From: Amycolatopsis decaplanina DSM 44594
Lineage (GTDB): Bacteria; Actinomycetota; Actinomycetes; Mycobacteriales; Pseudonocardiaceae
Assembly (NCBI RefSeq): GCF_000342005.1
Contig: NZ_AOHO01000047.1
Span: 124,001 to 188,000, forward strand
Reading direction: 5' to 3'
DNA length: 64,000 nucleotides
Position 1 is the stretch's first letter; every line of letters begins with the position of its first letter. The translations under genes and the position numbers were made by a program. The notes beneath the pieces are model-generated. The model had not been told where the DNA came from. It did not search any database and worked only from the letters and a program-made list of their open reading frames with translations. This document shows positions 34,771-44,488 of the stretch, piece by piece.

Positions 34771-35853
34771 TCAAGCCGGGGCCGAAGGGGGAAAGGGCTC
34801 GTAGGAGTCGCTGGTCGCGTCGAAGGTGAACGCCGTCCACCGTCCGCGTTCCGGCGATGCCAGCCGGGCGCCGAGTGCGACCGCGATCGCGGCCGGTCCG
34901 CTGAGGAAGATCGCGTGCCTGCCGGTTCGGGCGTCGGCGGTCAGTGGTGCTTCCCGCCAGGCGCGGCAGGTCTGCTCCACCGCCCCGGTGAAGGTGGCGG
35001 TGTCCTCGGTCAGCAGCGGTGACGCGTTCCGGAGCCGCAGGAGGTAGCCGAAGCCATGGCGGCGGCAGGATGTCATCACCTGGTCGAAGAACTGGTCGCC
35101 GCGGCCCTGCAGGTCCAGCGCGAGGGCGACCTTGTCCGGGTCGCCGTCGTCGATGGCCTCCAGCCGGTCGACGTCCAGCGGTTCGACGTCGGAGTCGATC
35201 GCGCGCAAGGACGTCGCGGGGAAGTACGCCGGCGTGCCGTCCGCCTGCCGGATGGCGTGCACCACCACCTCGCGGGCGTGGGTGTATCCCAGCCGGGCGC
35301 CGAACCAGAACGCGACGTGCAGCGGCATGGTGGGGATCAGGTTGATCCGGACGGCATCGGGGGTCAGGCGTTCGGCCATCGTGGTGGCGGACAACGTCTC
35401 GTCGGCAAGGGCGTCGACCAGTTCGCGGTCCCAGGCGCCGTCGCCGGGCAGCTCGATGCCGGTCTTCAGCGTGATCGTGCAGGTTCGACGGCTGAATTTC
35501 TCCGCCTGCTGCTCCAGGTGCCGGGCGCGTGCCTGCCCGCGCCGTCCATCCGATGCGGTGACCACGATGCCGACCCGCACTCGACGGCGGGCACGGTTCC
35601 TCGACCACAGGCCGAGGGCGACCAGGGCGAGCCCGGCGGCGAAGGCCAGCACGAACCACCATCGCCCGGCGGGCTCGCCAGCCAGGAACGATTTCGCGGC
35701 CTCGACTCCGAACCCGCCCGCCGCCATACCGCCGACGGTGAGCGGGGCCGTGCCATCGGTGACGGCTGCCCACCGTCCCGCGGAGCCGCCGGAAGTGTCA
35801 GCGGAGCCGGCGACCGTCAGCCGGGGCGAAACCGGCCGTCCTGAATCTGTCAC
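34771..35853 (-). CDS. Membrane-anchored SAVED effector (probable CBASS effector)
   Basis: 360-residue protein, counted from GTG 35853. One strong transmembrane helix is at about 65-83 (RWWFVLAFAAGLALVALGLW), and a weaker hydrophobic stretch at about 37-57 could be a first helix, giving a 2TM layout. The cytoplasmic part looks like a duplicated CARF-like SAVED sensor: PTMPLHVAFWFGARLG ... EVVVHAI in the first half, and HAIFLSGPAAIAVALGARL near the C-terminus (GRWTAFTFDATSDSYEPF). SAVED domains bind cyclic oligonucleotides; membrane SAVED effectors are thought to damage the membrane. Arranged tail to tail with the synthase gene. The frame extends to 36000 but the added N-terminus is unlike protein. 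Confidence 0.72.
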   Translation of the reverse strand: MTDSGRPVSPRLTVAGSADTSGGSAGRWAAVTDGTAPLTVGGMAAGGFGVEAAKSFLAGEPAGRWWFVLAFAAGLALVALGLWSRNRARRRVRVGIVVTASDGRRGQARARHLEQQAEKFSRRTCTITLKTGIELPGDGAWDRELVDALADETLSATTMAERLTPDAVRINLIPTMPLHVAFWFGARLGYTHAREVVVHAIRQADGTPAYFPATSLRAIDSDVEPLDVDRLEAIDDGDPDKVALALDLQGRGDQFFDQVMTSCRRHGFGYLLRLRNASPLLTEDTATFTGAVEQTCRAWREAPLTADARTGRHAIFLSGPAAIAVALGARLASPERGRWTAFTFDATSDSYEPFPPSAPA

Positions 35854-36398
35854 CCACAACCATCCGTTCGGGGCCCGCGTTCGTGGTGTGCTCGAACCAG
35901 CAGATAAGGCCATTCTATTCGGCCAACTGGCGGACGACGCCGATAGACTCGCCGTCGCGCCTAAAGGAAAGTAAGGATAAATCTTCGGACGATGTTTCAT
36001 CGGGATTCAATCGACGATCGATACCGCCACCGGCATATCGATGCTCGTCCGCATCACCGCTCGATCCCGTGCGCGACAACGATTATCGCTCTTGACGGGG
36101 CCACCTGCAGCTGAATTCACCGTTCCGGAGGGGGTTGGGGCAGGAAGGTATCCTCTTCGCCGGCCTGAACCGGCGCTCCGTGCCGTCGCGAAGACCGCCG
36201 CCGACCCGGCCGGCCACTCCTCACGCTGAGACGTCTATCGCCTGATGGTCAATCATGAGCCGGCTCCGGCAGTCGTGCGAGCCCCGGCGGAGGCCATCCG
36301 CGAGCCTCAGGTCGAGGAGTTCGAGCTTTCCGACGAACGTGTATGACGCCGCCGATGTACCCGTGTCGTGCCGGCCCGGGCCCGCGGCCGGCGTCAAG
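35854..36398. other. Upstream region of the SAVED effector, no gene supported
   Basis: 545 bp. The part next to the effector start (about 35870-36010) is relatively AT-rich and is the expected promoter region. A short minus-strand frame near 36225-36400 has no recognised motif. Nothing else convincing. Confidence 0.5.
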
Positions 36399-36740
36399 TC
36401 AGCTCTGCGGGGCGGGTTCGTAGAGGCTGAACGGGATTCCTTGGTCGTCGTGGCAGTGCGCGATCCGGCCGATACCCGGGACTGTGGAGACGTCTTCGCT
36501 GTGGCCACCGAGTTCGTGCAGCCGGTTGACCGAGGCGTCGATGTCGTCGGTGGCGAAGTAGACCCTCGGGTGACTAAAGCCGTCCTCGGCCGGGATGATC
36601 GCGCCGTCGGGCCCGTTGTCGATCACGTGGTAGTCGCCGTCGAATTCGCTGGTGCCCCAGTTGAACAGGGCGCCGTAGAAAGCGCGGGCCTTGGCGGTGT
36701 CGGCGGCGGGGATTTCCACCCAGTTGACCTGTCCGGGCAT
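36399..36740 (-). CDS. VOC-family protein
   Basis: 113-residue glyoxalase-like protein, VNWVEIPAADTAKARAFYGALFNW. AAAGGA lies before ATG 36740. Single VOC domain. It follows the AhpD-like gene by 81 bp on the same strand and may belong to the same sigma-factor transcript. Function unknown. Confidence 0.8.
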   Translation of the reverse strand: MPGQVNWVEIPAADTAKARAFYGALFNWGTSEFDGDYHVIDNGPDGAIIPAEDGFSHPRVYFATDDIDASVNRLHELGGHSEDVSTVPGIGRIAHCHDDQGIPFSLYEPAPQS

Positions 36741-36821
36741 GATCGGTCCTTTCGGTGAGGAGCGGTTGTCTCCTCTCAAGGACGAACGGCCGAGTTCGTT
36801 CTCGACATCACCGCGGCGGAT

Positions 36822-37691
36822 TCATTCATCGATCGCGCGGCGTCCGGCGTCGAAGCTGCGCGAGGCCGCGCCGACCGCCGCGGCCGCGGTCACTTCGAAG
36901 ATCGTGTCCTCGCTGTGACCGGCCGCCGTGAGTTCGCCGATGTCGGTGTCGATGATCTTGTAGGAGGCGTCGCGCACGTTCGTCGCGTAGGTCTGCAGCG
37001 GCTCCGGGAGCGTGTCGCCGAGCAGAGCCGCCGAACGGACGGCTTTGTCCGTGACGCCCGGCGTTTCCAGGACGGCGTGGCGCAGATTTCGCGCGGCGTC
37101 GCCGAGGTCGGTCCTGGCGCCTTGGGAGATGAGGAAGCCGGGGAAGCGGTAGCCGAACCGGTGCAGGGACCGGGTTCCGGTCTCAAGCTGGCCGTCGCGC
37201 AGGACGAAGCCGAACGCGTTGGCGAGGCGGTTGACGATGTCCCAGACCAGGTTCACACGCAGGGCTTCGATGACGGCTTGCCCTGGCAGATCGGTGACCG
37301 TGGTCGCGTCGATGTGTCCTGGAGTCTGGCTGACGGATGCCAGGAAGGTGCGGACGGCCGTGAGCTCCGGGCGCGGTGAGCTGGGGTCGTCGGGATCGAT
37401 CTCACCGGTGGCGGCGATCCGGACGAGTTCGGCGTGTGTGACCGCGCAGAACGAGCACCGGTGCAGCTGTGCGGTGGACATTGCGAGGTATTCGCGCTCC
37501 CCGGCGGTCCAGTACGACGGTCCGCGCATCGCGTCGGCGGTGAGGTCCAGCAGCGGCCGGGCGAAGAGCGCGGGCCGGTAGAGCAGCATCTTCACGATGT
37601 CGGGCGTGGCCACACCGGATTTCCTGGCGGTGAGGGCGAAGAACAGCTTCGCGCGGCGGCGGTGGCCGTGATCGAGGATGGACAGTCTCAT
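36822..37691 (-). CDS. AhpD-like carboxymuconolactone-decarboxylase family protein
   Basis: 289-residue helical protein. The redox CxxC (CSFC in [18 protein letters not shown]) and nearby His are AhpD-type; the family includes peroxidase-related disulfide reductases. The N-terminus [33 protein letters not shown] is typical. It overlaps the ECF sigma factor stop (ATGA). A role in an oxidative-stress-linked ECF regulon is suggested by context. Confidence 0.8.
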   Translation of the reverse strand: MRLSILDHGHRRRAKLFFALTARKSGVATPDIVKMLLYRPALFARPLLDLTADAMRGPSYWTAGEREYLAMSTAQLHRCSFCAVTHAELVRIAATGEIDPDDPSSPRPELTAVRTFLASVSQTPGHIDATTVTDLPGQAVIEALRVNLVWDIVNRLANAFGFVLRDGQLETGTRSLHRFGYRFPGFLISQGARTDLGDAARNLRHAVLETPGVTDKAVRSAALLGDTLPEPLQTYATNVRDASYKIIDTDIGELTAAGHSEDTIFEVTAAAAVGAASRSFDAGRRAIDE

Positions 37692-38923
37692 CGGGACTCC
37701 GCGGTGTCGAGAGCGTGCAGCCGGGCAGCGAGGAAACGCCGGTCGGCGGGTTTGATGGCGAGGTCGTGCGCGCGCCGGTACGCCGTCGCCGCCTCGGCGG
37801 TCCGGCCCAGGCGCCGCAGGAGATCGGCACGGGCGGCGTGCAGCAAGTGGTAGCGGTCGAGGCCGTCGATCCGGTCGATGAGTGCCAGGCCGTCGGACGG
37901 GCTGGTGGCCATGGCGACGGCGACGGCGTGGTTCAGCGCGACCACCGGCGACGGCGTCAGCTCCAGCAACCGGCCGTAGAGGCCGGCGATCGAGCCCCAC
38001 TCCGTCCGGTCGGCCGCCGGTGCCTGGGCGTGCAGCACGGCGATCGCGGCCTGCAGCTGGTACGGCCCGGGCACGCCGAGGCGCAGTGCCCGGTCGAGCA
38101 GGCCGACCGCTTCGGTGATCTCGCTGCGGTCCCACCGTGTGCGATCCTGGTCTTCGAGCAGGATGAGGTCACCGTCGGCGGTATAACGCGCCGCGGCGCG
38201 CGAGTCCTGCAGGAGCAGCAGCGCGGCCAGTCCGAGTGCTTCGGGTTCGTCGGGCATGAGGGTGGCGACGAGCTCGGCGAGCCGGATCGCTTCCTGTTGC
38301 AGCGTGCGGAATTCCGGCTGGTCCGCGCCGGCGGTGTAGCCCTGGGTGAAGATCAGATAGATCACCGCGAGGACGCCGGAGAGTCGTTCGGGCAGGAGAT
38401 GGTCGGCGGGGACCTCGAGGCTGATCCGCGCGTCGCGGATCTTGCGTTTTGCCCGTACGAGGCGCTGGGCGAGTGCGGTTTCGGTGACCAGGAAGGTGCG
38501 GGCGATCTGTCCGGCGCTCATCCCGGCCACGGCTTGCAGCGTCAGCGCGACGCGGGCTTCTTCGGTCAGGGCGGGGTGGCAGCAGGTGAAGATGAGGCTG
38601 AGCCGCTCGTCGCCCACACCGAGCAGGCTGCCCTCACCGACGTCCATGGTCGTCGCCTCCGGTCGCGGTCCGAGTTCGGCGAGCTTGTCCTGACCCCGGC
38701 GGGCTCGGCGGAGCCGGTCGATCGCGCTGTTGCGGGCCGCGGTCAGCAGCCACGCCACCGGGTCGTCCGGCACGACGGTGTACCACTTGCGCAGGGCGAG
38801 CGCGCAGGCGTCCTGGAGGGCGTCCTCGGCCAGCTCGAAGTCACCCAGGACGCGGACCAGCGCCGCGAGCATCCGGGACCGGTGCTCGCGGTAGACGTCC
38901 CGCAGGACCGGAACCGAGGTCAT
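37688..38923 (-). CDS. ECF sigma factor (ECF42/DUF6596-containing type)
   Basis: 411-residue RNA polymerase sigma factor. The N-terminal sigma2 region is [31 protein letters not shown] and the sigma4 helix-turn-helix is [28 protein letters not shown] (about 145-175). The long C-terminal TPR-like extension (about 180-410) defines the DUF6596 ECF42 group, which lacks a membrane anti-sigma and is linked to a YCII/DGPF-domain partner. That partner is encoded directly upstream with a 4-nt overlap, and the AhpD-like gene is coupled downstream. Confidence 0.9.
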   Translation of the reverse strand: MTSVPVLRDVYREHRSRMLAALVRVLGDFELAEDALQDACALALRKWYTVVPDDPVAWLLTAARNSAIDRLRRARRGQDKLAELGPRPEATTMDVGEGSLLGVGDERLSLIFTCCHPALTEEARVALTLQAVAGMSAGQIARTFLVTETALAQRLVRAKRKIRDARISLEVPADHLLPERLSGVLAVIYLIFTQGYTAGADQPEFRTLQQEAIRLAELVATLMPDEPEALGLAALLLLQDSRAAARYTADGDLILLEDQDRTRWDRSEITEAVGLLDRALRLGVPGPYQLQAAIAVLHAQAPAADRTEWGSIAGLYGRLLELTPSPVVALNHAVAVAMATSPSDGLALIDRIDGLDRYHLLHAARADLLRRLGRTAEAATAYRRAHDLAIKPADRRFLAARLHALDTAESR

Positions 38924-39294
38924 ATGCCGGTCGAGGGCCGATGGTCGAGGTCGGGGACGCCGGCGATCGGGCGGACTTCGATCGTGCCCTGTGCGGCCAT
39001 CGGGCACAGCGCGGCCAGCTCGAGCGCCTCGTCGAGGTCGCGGCAGTCGAGAATGTAGGTGCCGCCGAGGTGTTCGTGGGTTTCGAGGAACGGCCCGTCG
39101 GTGATCAAGGTCTTGCCGTCGCGGACGCTGACCGTGGTGGCGGTGTGCTCGCCTTGAAGCGGATGCCCGGCGACGAACGCGCCGCGGCGGCGGCACTCGT
39201 CGGCGAAGGCGTTCACCCTGGCCAGTGCCTCGGGGAAGGCCGGGTCCCCGGGCTCCGGGCGGTCGCAGTTGTAGATCAGCAGCATGTAGTGCAC
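38920..39294 (-). CDS. YCII-related (DGPF) protein
   Basis: 124-residue protein with YMLLIYNCD and [22 protein letters not shown], the DGPF signature of YCII-like proteins that pair with ECF42 sigma factors as likely partners or sensors. GTG 39294 (GGAGG four bases before) or ATG 39285 may be the start. Overlaps the sigma gene by 4 nt. Confidence 0.85.
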   Translation of the reverse strand: MHYMLLIYNCDRPEPGDPAFPEALARVNAFADECRRRGAFVAGHPLQGEHTATTVSVRDGKTLITDGPFLETHEHLGGTYILDCRDLDEALELAALCPMAAQGTIEVRPIAGVPDLDHRPSTGI

Positions 39295-39474
39295 GTGTCC
39301 TCCAGCCCGGGCGGTGTCGATCCGTCGAAGAGGATGACGAACGGCTCGACCGTAACTCGACAGGTCGCGTCAAGCTTCCCGCCACCGCCGACCTGCTCGC
39401 CGCCATGGTGGTTCACGGTCATGCGGCACGGCAGCGACACCTCGCCGCGCAGCCACCCGCGAGACAAGAACACC

Positions 39475-39945
39475 ATCAGCACAAAACTGCGCTGGGCGCT
39501 GCTTGCCCTGCACGCCTGGGGCGCGGAAGGACACGAACACCTGCGGGAAATCGCACGCGCGGTCCTGCCGGCCTCCGGAACCCGCACCACACCATGCTCC
39601 AAGGGTTGCGGTCGATCTTCAAGCTGCTCAAGGCCCACAAGATCGTGTTCGTCAATCCGGCCGCGCGCATCCCCGGTGTCAAGCAACCCGGTCGAATTTC
39701 GCTTCCGACCCCGGTCGAGCACCTCCGCGACGGCCGCCTCCAGTCGGCCGGTCGCAGCATCCCGCTCGCCCAGCCAGTCCGCTCTCGACCGCGCGCGTAT
39801 CTCGATCACCGGGCCGCCCGCCGGCCCACCACGGCCAATCCGCATCTGTTCATTCAAGCGCTACGCAAAGATCGCATCCTGCACGAAACCCACGCCACCA
39901 ACGGCGATGTCCGGCCACGCCGAAACCAGTGGCCTCGGCGAACGA
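39475..39945 (+). pseudogene. Decayed tyrosine recombinase/integrase-like gene
   Basis: Parts of a protein are scattered over two frames: TKLRWALLALHAWGAEGHEHLREIAR first, then LQGLRSIFKLLKAHKIVFVNPAARIPGVKQPG, and YLDHRAARRPTTANPHLFIQ in another. These resemble actinobacterial XerC/D-like recombinase-type proteins, but the active-site R-H-R-Y set cannot be recovered. Frames are shifted and the middle is shortened, so it is non-functional. Marks an old mobile-element footprint next to the DUF4037 gene. Confidence 0.6.
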
Positions 39946-39996
39946 TGAACGGTGCTGTCCATAACCAGTCGCGGCACCCGTACTGCTCACGGCAGT

Positions 39997-41115
39997 ATGC
40001 CCATCATGGCCCCACCGTTCATCCCAGGCTTGGAACTGTCGCGCCGCTTCTACCACGAGGCAGTACGGCCCGTGGTGCAGAAGCATTTCGGGGACTTGCC
40101 GCACACCGCCGCCCGAATCGGCACCGGCTCCGAAGTCCTGGGCTTCGACACCACACGCTCCGCCGACCACGAATGGGGTCCGCGACTGCAGCTGTTCCTG
40201 CACGCACAACACGCCGGCCAGCACGCGCAGGACATCATCACCGCGCTCAGCAGCGAGCTGCCCAAAAGCTTCTACGGCTACCCCACAAACTTCGCCCCGA
40301 CCGGCGACGATCGTGTTCGCAGCATGGAGTTCACCGAAAGCCCGGTCTTCCACCGCGTCGACGTCACAAGTCTCGACGCTTGGTTCACCGACAACCTGGG
40401 CTTTGATCCGCGCGCCGCGATCGACACGCTTGACTGGCTGTCCACTCCGACCCAGACCCTGGCCGAGGTCACTGCCGGCGCGGTCTTCCATGACGGATTG
40501 GACGAGCTCGCCGCCGCTCGTTCGAATCTCAACTGGTACCCCAAAGAGCTCTGGCGCTACGTCCTTGCCTGCCAATGGCAGCGCCTCTCCCAAGAAGAAG
40601 CCTTCGTCGGACGCTGCGGCGAGGTCGGCGACGAACTCGGCTCGGCCGTCGTCGCCGCCCGCCTGGTCCGCGACCTCATGCGCCTGAGCCTGCTCATGCA
40701 CCGCCGCTACCCGCCCTACAGCAAATGGCTCGGCAGCGCCTTCGCTCAACTTGCCTTCGCGGCCGATATCACCCCGGTACTGAAGGCGGCGATCGCCGCC
40801 ACCACATGGCATGACCGGGAAAACCACCTCGCAACGGCGTACTCGGCCCTTGCCCAGCGGCATAACCAACTCGGACTGACCGACCCACTCGACCCCAGCA
40901 CCCGGCCCTACCACGACAGGCCATTCCAAGTCCTGCACGCCGAACGATTCAGTCAGGCACTGCTCGCCGGCATCACCGACCCCGATCTCCGCGCTCTGCC
41001 GCTCACCGGGGCCATCGACCAATTCGCCGACAACACCGACCTCGTCGCCCACCGCATGCGGACTCGCACCATCACCGCGGCCCTGACCACACCCAGGACT
41101 GCACCAATCAGCTGA
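39997..41115 (+). CDS. DUF4037 domain protein
   Basis: 372-residue protein (ATG 39997). The text PPFIPGLELSRRFYHEAVRPVVQKHF and GFDTTRSADHEWGPRLQLF is typical of DUF4037, a nucleotidyltransferase-like fold; the DxD-like region is the HEWGPR part. Function unknown. Codon use is ordinary for the region, so it is intact despite the surrounding remnants. A second ATG at 40006 is possible. Confidence 0.8.
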   Translation: MPIMAPPFIPGLELSRRFYHEAVRPVVQKHFGDLPHTAARIGTGSEVLGFDTTRSADHEWGPRLQLFLHAQHAGQHAQDIITALSSELPKSFYGYPTNFAPTGDDRVRSMEFTESPVFHRVDVTSLDAWFTDNLGFDPRAAIDTLDWLSTPTQTLAEVTAGAVFHDGLDELAAARSNLNWYPKELWRYVLACQWQRLSQEEAFVGRCGEVGDELGSAVVAARLVRDLMRLSLLMHRRYPPYSKWLGSAFAQLAFAADITPVLKAAIAATTWHDRENHLATAYSALAQRHNQLGLTDPLDPSTRPYHDRPFQVLHAERFSQALLAGITDPDLRALPLTGAIDQFADNTDLVAHRMRTRTITAALTTPRTAPIS

Positions 41116-41183
41116 TCCGGCCTGGACCTCGACGGCTGTCATCGTGCGCTGTGGCGCGGCCATCGGCGCCGGGGGCACGCGTC

Positions 41184-41297
41184 GCATGGGGCGTGGAGAT
41201 CGGGCGGTACGCCCTGATCGGGGTCGGCGCCGTGATCCTGCGCGACGTCGACCCGCACCCCCTGGTCCTGGGCAACTCAGCCCGCGCCATCGGCTGA
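41184..41297 (+). pseudogene. Remnant of a hexapeptide-repeat acyltransferase
   Basis: GVEIGRYALIGVGAVILRDV followed by LVLGNSARAIG and then TGA matches the C-terminal left-handed beta-helix end of WbbJ/sugar O-acetyltransferases, where Trp normally follows IG. TGG to TGA is a nonsense change. Only about 37 residues remain. Confidence 0.6.
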
Positions 41298-41412
41298 GTC
41301 CGCCGCTGCGCACACTGCACCGGACATACGACCTGGTCTCCGGCCAGCTGACCGACATCCCGCCCGGTCCGTGCACCGGCGCCGGTCACCGGCGGGCTGG
41401 GTAGCCTCGCCG

Positions 41413-41646
41413 CGCCTGACCCAGGAACGGCTGCCGCCCGCCGAGTACTACGCCACACGGCCCAAGCAGATCGCGAGCGTGATTGTGATCTTCCGGGACG
41501 TCGACAGTCGCGTTCTGCTCATCGAGACCACCTACGGCTCCGAAACCTGGCCGCGGAAGACCGCTCCGGCGTACCAGTGGCCGAAGGGGCGAACGCCAGG
41601 ATTGCCCGGTCACGTGTGGGCGTGCCTTCAAGGAGCGCGGCGCTGA
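41413..41646 (+). pseudogene. Truncated Nudix hydrolase remnant
   Basis: RLTQERLPPAEYYATRPKQ and VIVIFRDVDSRVLLIETTY are the N-terminal part of a Nudix hydrolase. The Nudix box itself is absent: the frame stops soon after about 80 residues. Adjacent to the acyltransferase remnant. Confidence 0.6.
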
Positions 41647-41924
41647 ATACGTGACAGATGCTGTGATAAAGCAGAGCTGATTCGGGTGACCCGCACACCT
41701 ACTCCAGTCGAGCGTTGGCATTGGCCCGCTATATCGGCATCGTCACCCATGAGGCGCACGTCCTGGCAGGGAAGGAGCGATGCCTGATGCGCGCCTATGA
41801 AGTTGAGCAGGCTGTTGTACTGCCGAGTCAGGCGCACGGGTTGATCGCCGCGATCGGGTCAGCGGAGACCGCGCAGGTGGCGGAGATTTCGGCGAGGTTG
41901 GAAGACCACTCCGGTGGTGGCCGG

Positions 41925-43202
41925 TCATCCGGCGAACCCGCCGAGGGACAGGACGGCCTGGGCCAGCAGGGCCGAGGTGAAGAACGAACCGGCGAAAACG
42001 AGAAGGGTGACGACGACCGCGCGCCAGCTCAGGGTCCGCAAGATCTTCAGCTGCCGGGTGGTCACGCACAGACCGACGCAGCTGAGCACCGCGGTGGCCA
42101 GTGTCAGCAGGTCGACAGCGGACAGGATCCGCAGCATGGTCGCCGACCACGGCAGTCCGGGCGCGGTCAGGACGGCGCCGACGAGCGCCGCCCACAGCAC
42201 CGTCGGCACGAACCGGCCGGTCCGGTTGCCGAGGATCCGTACCCCGAAGGCGAGGGCCAGCAGTACGAACACCCCCGGCGCCGCACGCCATCCCAGGGTG
42301 ACGAGCAGCAGCACGGTCACGGCCAAGCCGGCCACCAGTCGGGAAGGCACGACCGTTGCTTTCGCCTCGAGCGTGTCCCCGGATTCCAGCCGGTTCCGTA
42401 CGGCGGCGGGGGAACGGTACAGCCGTTCCAGCACCGGAAGAACAACGAAGGCGCCCAGCAGCATGGTGGTGACGTAGGTCAGTACGTCACTGGCCGTCGC
42501 CAGCGCGAGGATCTCGTCCTGGGGCAGGTCATGGGAACCGTGTGCGAGTGAACCCGCGCAGGAGATCGTCATGCCTCCGCTGCCGACCCCGCAGGCCATC
42601 GCCAGCGCCGTGGAACCGAACAGCGGAATCGCCGAGCCGACGCCCGCGAGTGCCGAGAAGAACAATGACCCGAAGAGTGTGCCGCTGATGTAGGTGGCGA
42701 GAACGCCTGAGCCTTCCGGACCGGAGATGCCGTACCGTTCGGTCACCAGGGCGATGCTGGGTTCGCGGCCGATGGAGAAGGTGGCGCCGATACTCGCGCG
42801 TCCGAAGCCGAGCAGCAGAGCCGCGGGGAAGGCCAGCAGCGCCGTCCCCACCTTTCCGAAGCTCTGCACAAGGATCGCCGGTCCGGCCTCGACGATCGTG
42901 GGAAGCGCCGTACCCAGCACGACTCCGGCTCGCACCACGAAGACCACCGTCAGCAGTTGCAGGAGTTGCCCGGCGCAGGACCAGATCAGTGCGGCTGCGT
43001 CCGGACGCCGCCAGGACAGCGACAGGTTGACGGCAACCGTGATCACGAAGGCGAAGAAGAGCGGCAGCAGGACGAGTGCGAACGTGCCGATTCGCAGTTC
43101 CAGTGCGCCCGCGTACTCCGTGCCCACGGTGACCAGTGCGCACAGCGTGGTCACCGCGATGGCGACCGCCGCCCCGGTCTTGGCGTTCGATGGCCTGGCC
43201 AT
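41925..43202 (-). CDS. DUF3100 membrane protein
   Basis: 425-residue integral membrane protein with about ten hydrophobic helices. GREPSIALVTERYGISGPEGSGVLATYISGT is the pattern I associate with DUF3100. No transport substrate is established. ATG 43202 is used; an ATG at 43232 adds ten residues. It is transcribed away from the IS110 remnant. Confidence 0.72.
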   Translation of the reverse strand: MARPSNAKTGAAVAIAVTTLCALVTVGTEYAGALELRIGTFALVLLPLFFAFVITVAVNLSLSWRRPDAAALIWSCAGQLLQLLTVVFVVRAGVVLGTALPTIVEAGPAILVQSFGKVGTALLAFPAALLLGFGRASIGATFSIGREPSIALVTERYGISGPEGSGVLATYISGTLFGSLFFSALAGVGSAIPLFGSTALAMACGVGSGGMTISCAGSLAHGSHDLPQDEILALATASDVLTYVTTMLLGAFVVLPVLERLYRSPAAVRNRLESGDTLEAKATVVPSRLVAGLAVTVLLLVTLGWRAAPGVFVLLALAFGVRILGNRTGRFVPTVLWAALVGAVLTAPGLPWSATMLRILSAVDLLTLATAVLSCVGLCVTTRQLKILRTLSWRAVVVTLLVFAGSFFTSALLAQAVLSLGGFAG

Positions 43203-43293
43203 AACCGTTGTCCGCCCCCCTGAACCCACCATATCCGATGATCCCGCCGAACCCGGTGAATGCGGATCTCTCTCGAAACATGCTCGTGAATGA

Positions 43294-43395
43294 TCATCTT
43301 ATGGAAAGTCCTTGCTGAATGCGTTTGTGCACGTAGTCCTTGGTTCTTTGGCAGTAGCGCATGCGGACGACGACGATGCGGTGCGGGACGGCGTT
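43294..43395 (-). pseudogene. IS110-family transposase remnant (C-terminal end)
   Basis: Reading on the minus strand: HRIVVVRMRYCQRTKDYVHKRIQQGLS, which resembles the C-terminal helix-rich end of IS110 transposases (RALHxIVVxRMRxxxxTxxYVxRR). Only about 30 residues remain. Supports past mobile-element activity here. Confidence 0.5.
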
Positions 43396-43493
43396 GGCTC
43401 GGCGGTCACCGCCATGGCCTGAACCGATAGGGGCAGGAAGTGGGCCGGGGCGCTGGTGATTCGAGCTGAAAGTTTCGCCGGCGTGGCGCTGCC

Positions 43494-43739
43494 ATGCTCG
43501 AGCACGACCGGCTTCGCGCGGTACTGGCCGAGACCAAAGGCGAACTGCCCGTGATCGAGGTCGGAATCATCGCGATCGCATCCATGTACCTGCCGGCAAC
43601 CCGCGGCATCAAGAAATACGAGAAGACCACCACCCGCAAGCCGGACGGCACGTTCGTCGAGAAAGAGAAGATCGAGTACACCGACCCGGCCCGCCCCCTC
43701 GGAGCGATTACCGACATCTTCCGGCAGACCGGCCAGTAG
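43494..43739 (+). CDS. Hypothetical protein, 81 residues
   Basis: 81-residue protein MLEHDRLRAVLAETKGELPV... with a basic middle (GIKKYEKTTTRKPDG) and no recognised motif. Codon third positions are strongly GC-rich, which supports coding. The frame is open only from 43470. No ribosome site is obvious. It may be an intact small gene or the end of a damaged one. Confidence 0.4.
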   Translation: MLEHDRLRAVLAETKGELPVIEVGIIAIASMYLPATRGIKKYEKTTTRKPDGTFVEKEKIEYTDPARPLGAITDIFRQTGQ

Positions 43740-44038
43740 CTCCATAGTCGCCGACGGCCATGGCACTCGCGTCTCGGGAGATCAGACCGTCACGGTCGAA
43801 CCGCCGGCCCACGGCGGGATTGGCGGCTCCGGTCCGATCGTGATGTCGGAGACGCCGGACCGCATTACCGTGTATCCGTGATCCCGGCCGATGCCCGAGA
43901 GGGGTTTCCTCGGCGCGGTCCGGTAGCCGGATGAATTGCTCAAACGACGCTCAAGGGGACATTGGGGCGCGTAAGGCAATTCTCTTGCACCGCTGTGTGT
44001 AATCGGCGGATGGTCGTTCGGACGGTTACGGTGTTTGA

Positions 44039-44488
44039 GTGACCGGTCGGCGTACTGCGGTGGTGTTTTGGACGGCGGTTCCCGTCGTGGTGCTGGTTGT
44101 CGTGGCGGTCGCGGTGGTGTGGCCCGGCAGTTCTGCTTCTTATCGCGGCGTCGCCCTTTCGGCGGCCGAGGAGGTTCTCGCGCAGGTTCGTACGGTGCGT
44201 CTGATGGTGGACGCCGACGCCGATGGGCGGATCTTGCCGTCTTACCGCAGCGCGGTGCTGTGGCAGGCTCGTGAGTCTCTCGCATCCGCCCAGGGCGACC
44301 TGGTCGGCGAGGAGGTTCCTGACCCGGAATCCGTGACCGTGCACGATGAGTTGCAGGCGCTGGTGAGCGAGGCGGGGTCGGAGATCGGCGCCGCTGACAC
44401 GGCTGAAGGATCCGGCCTGCGTGTGCTGGTCGATCGGCTGGGTGTCACCGGTGATCGGCTGTCGGACTTCCTTGCGAGGTATCGGTGA
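44039..44488 (+). CDS. Membrane-anchored protein, first gene of the NRAMP-like operon
   Basis: 149-residue protein (GTG start) with one N-terminal transmembrane helix (about residues 8-30) and an extracytoplasmic or cytoplasmic helical domain with no known motif. Its stop overlaps the NRAMP-like start by 4 nt, so it is part of the same operon. Function unknown. Confidence 0.65.
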   Translation: MTGRRTAVVFWTAVPVVVLVVVAVAVVWPGSSASYRGVALSAAEEVLAQVRTVRLMVDADADGRILPSYRSAVLWQARESLASAQGDLVGEEVPDPESVTVHDELQALVSEAGSEIGAADTAEGSGLRVLVDRLGVTGDRLSDFLARYR

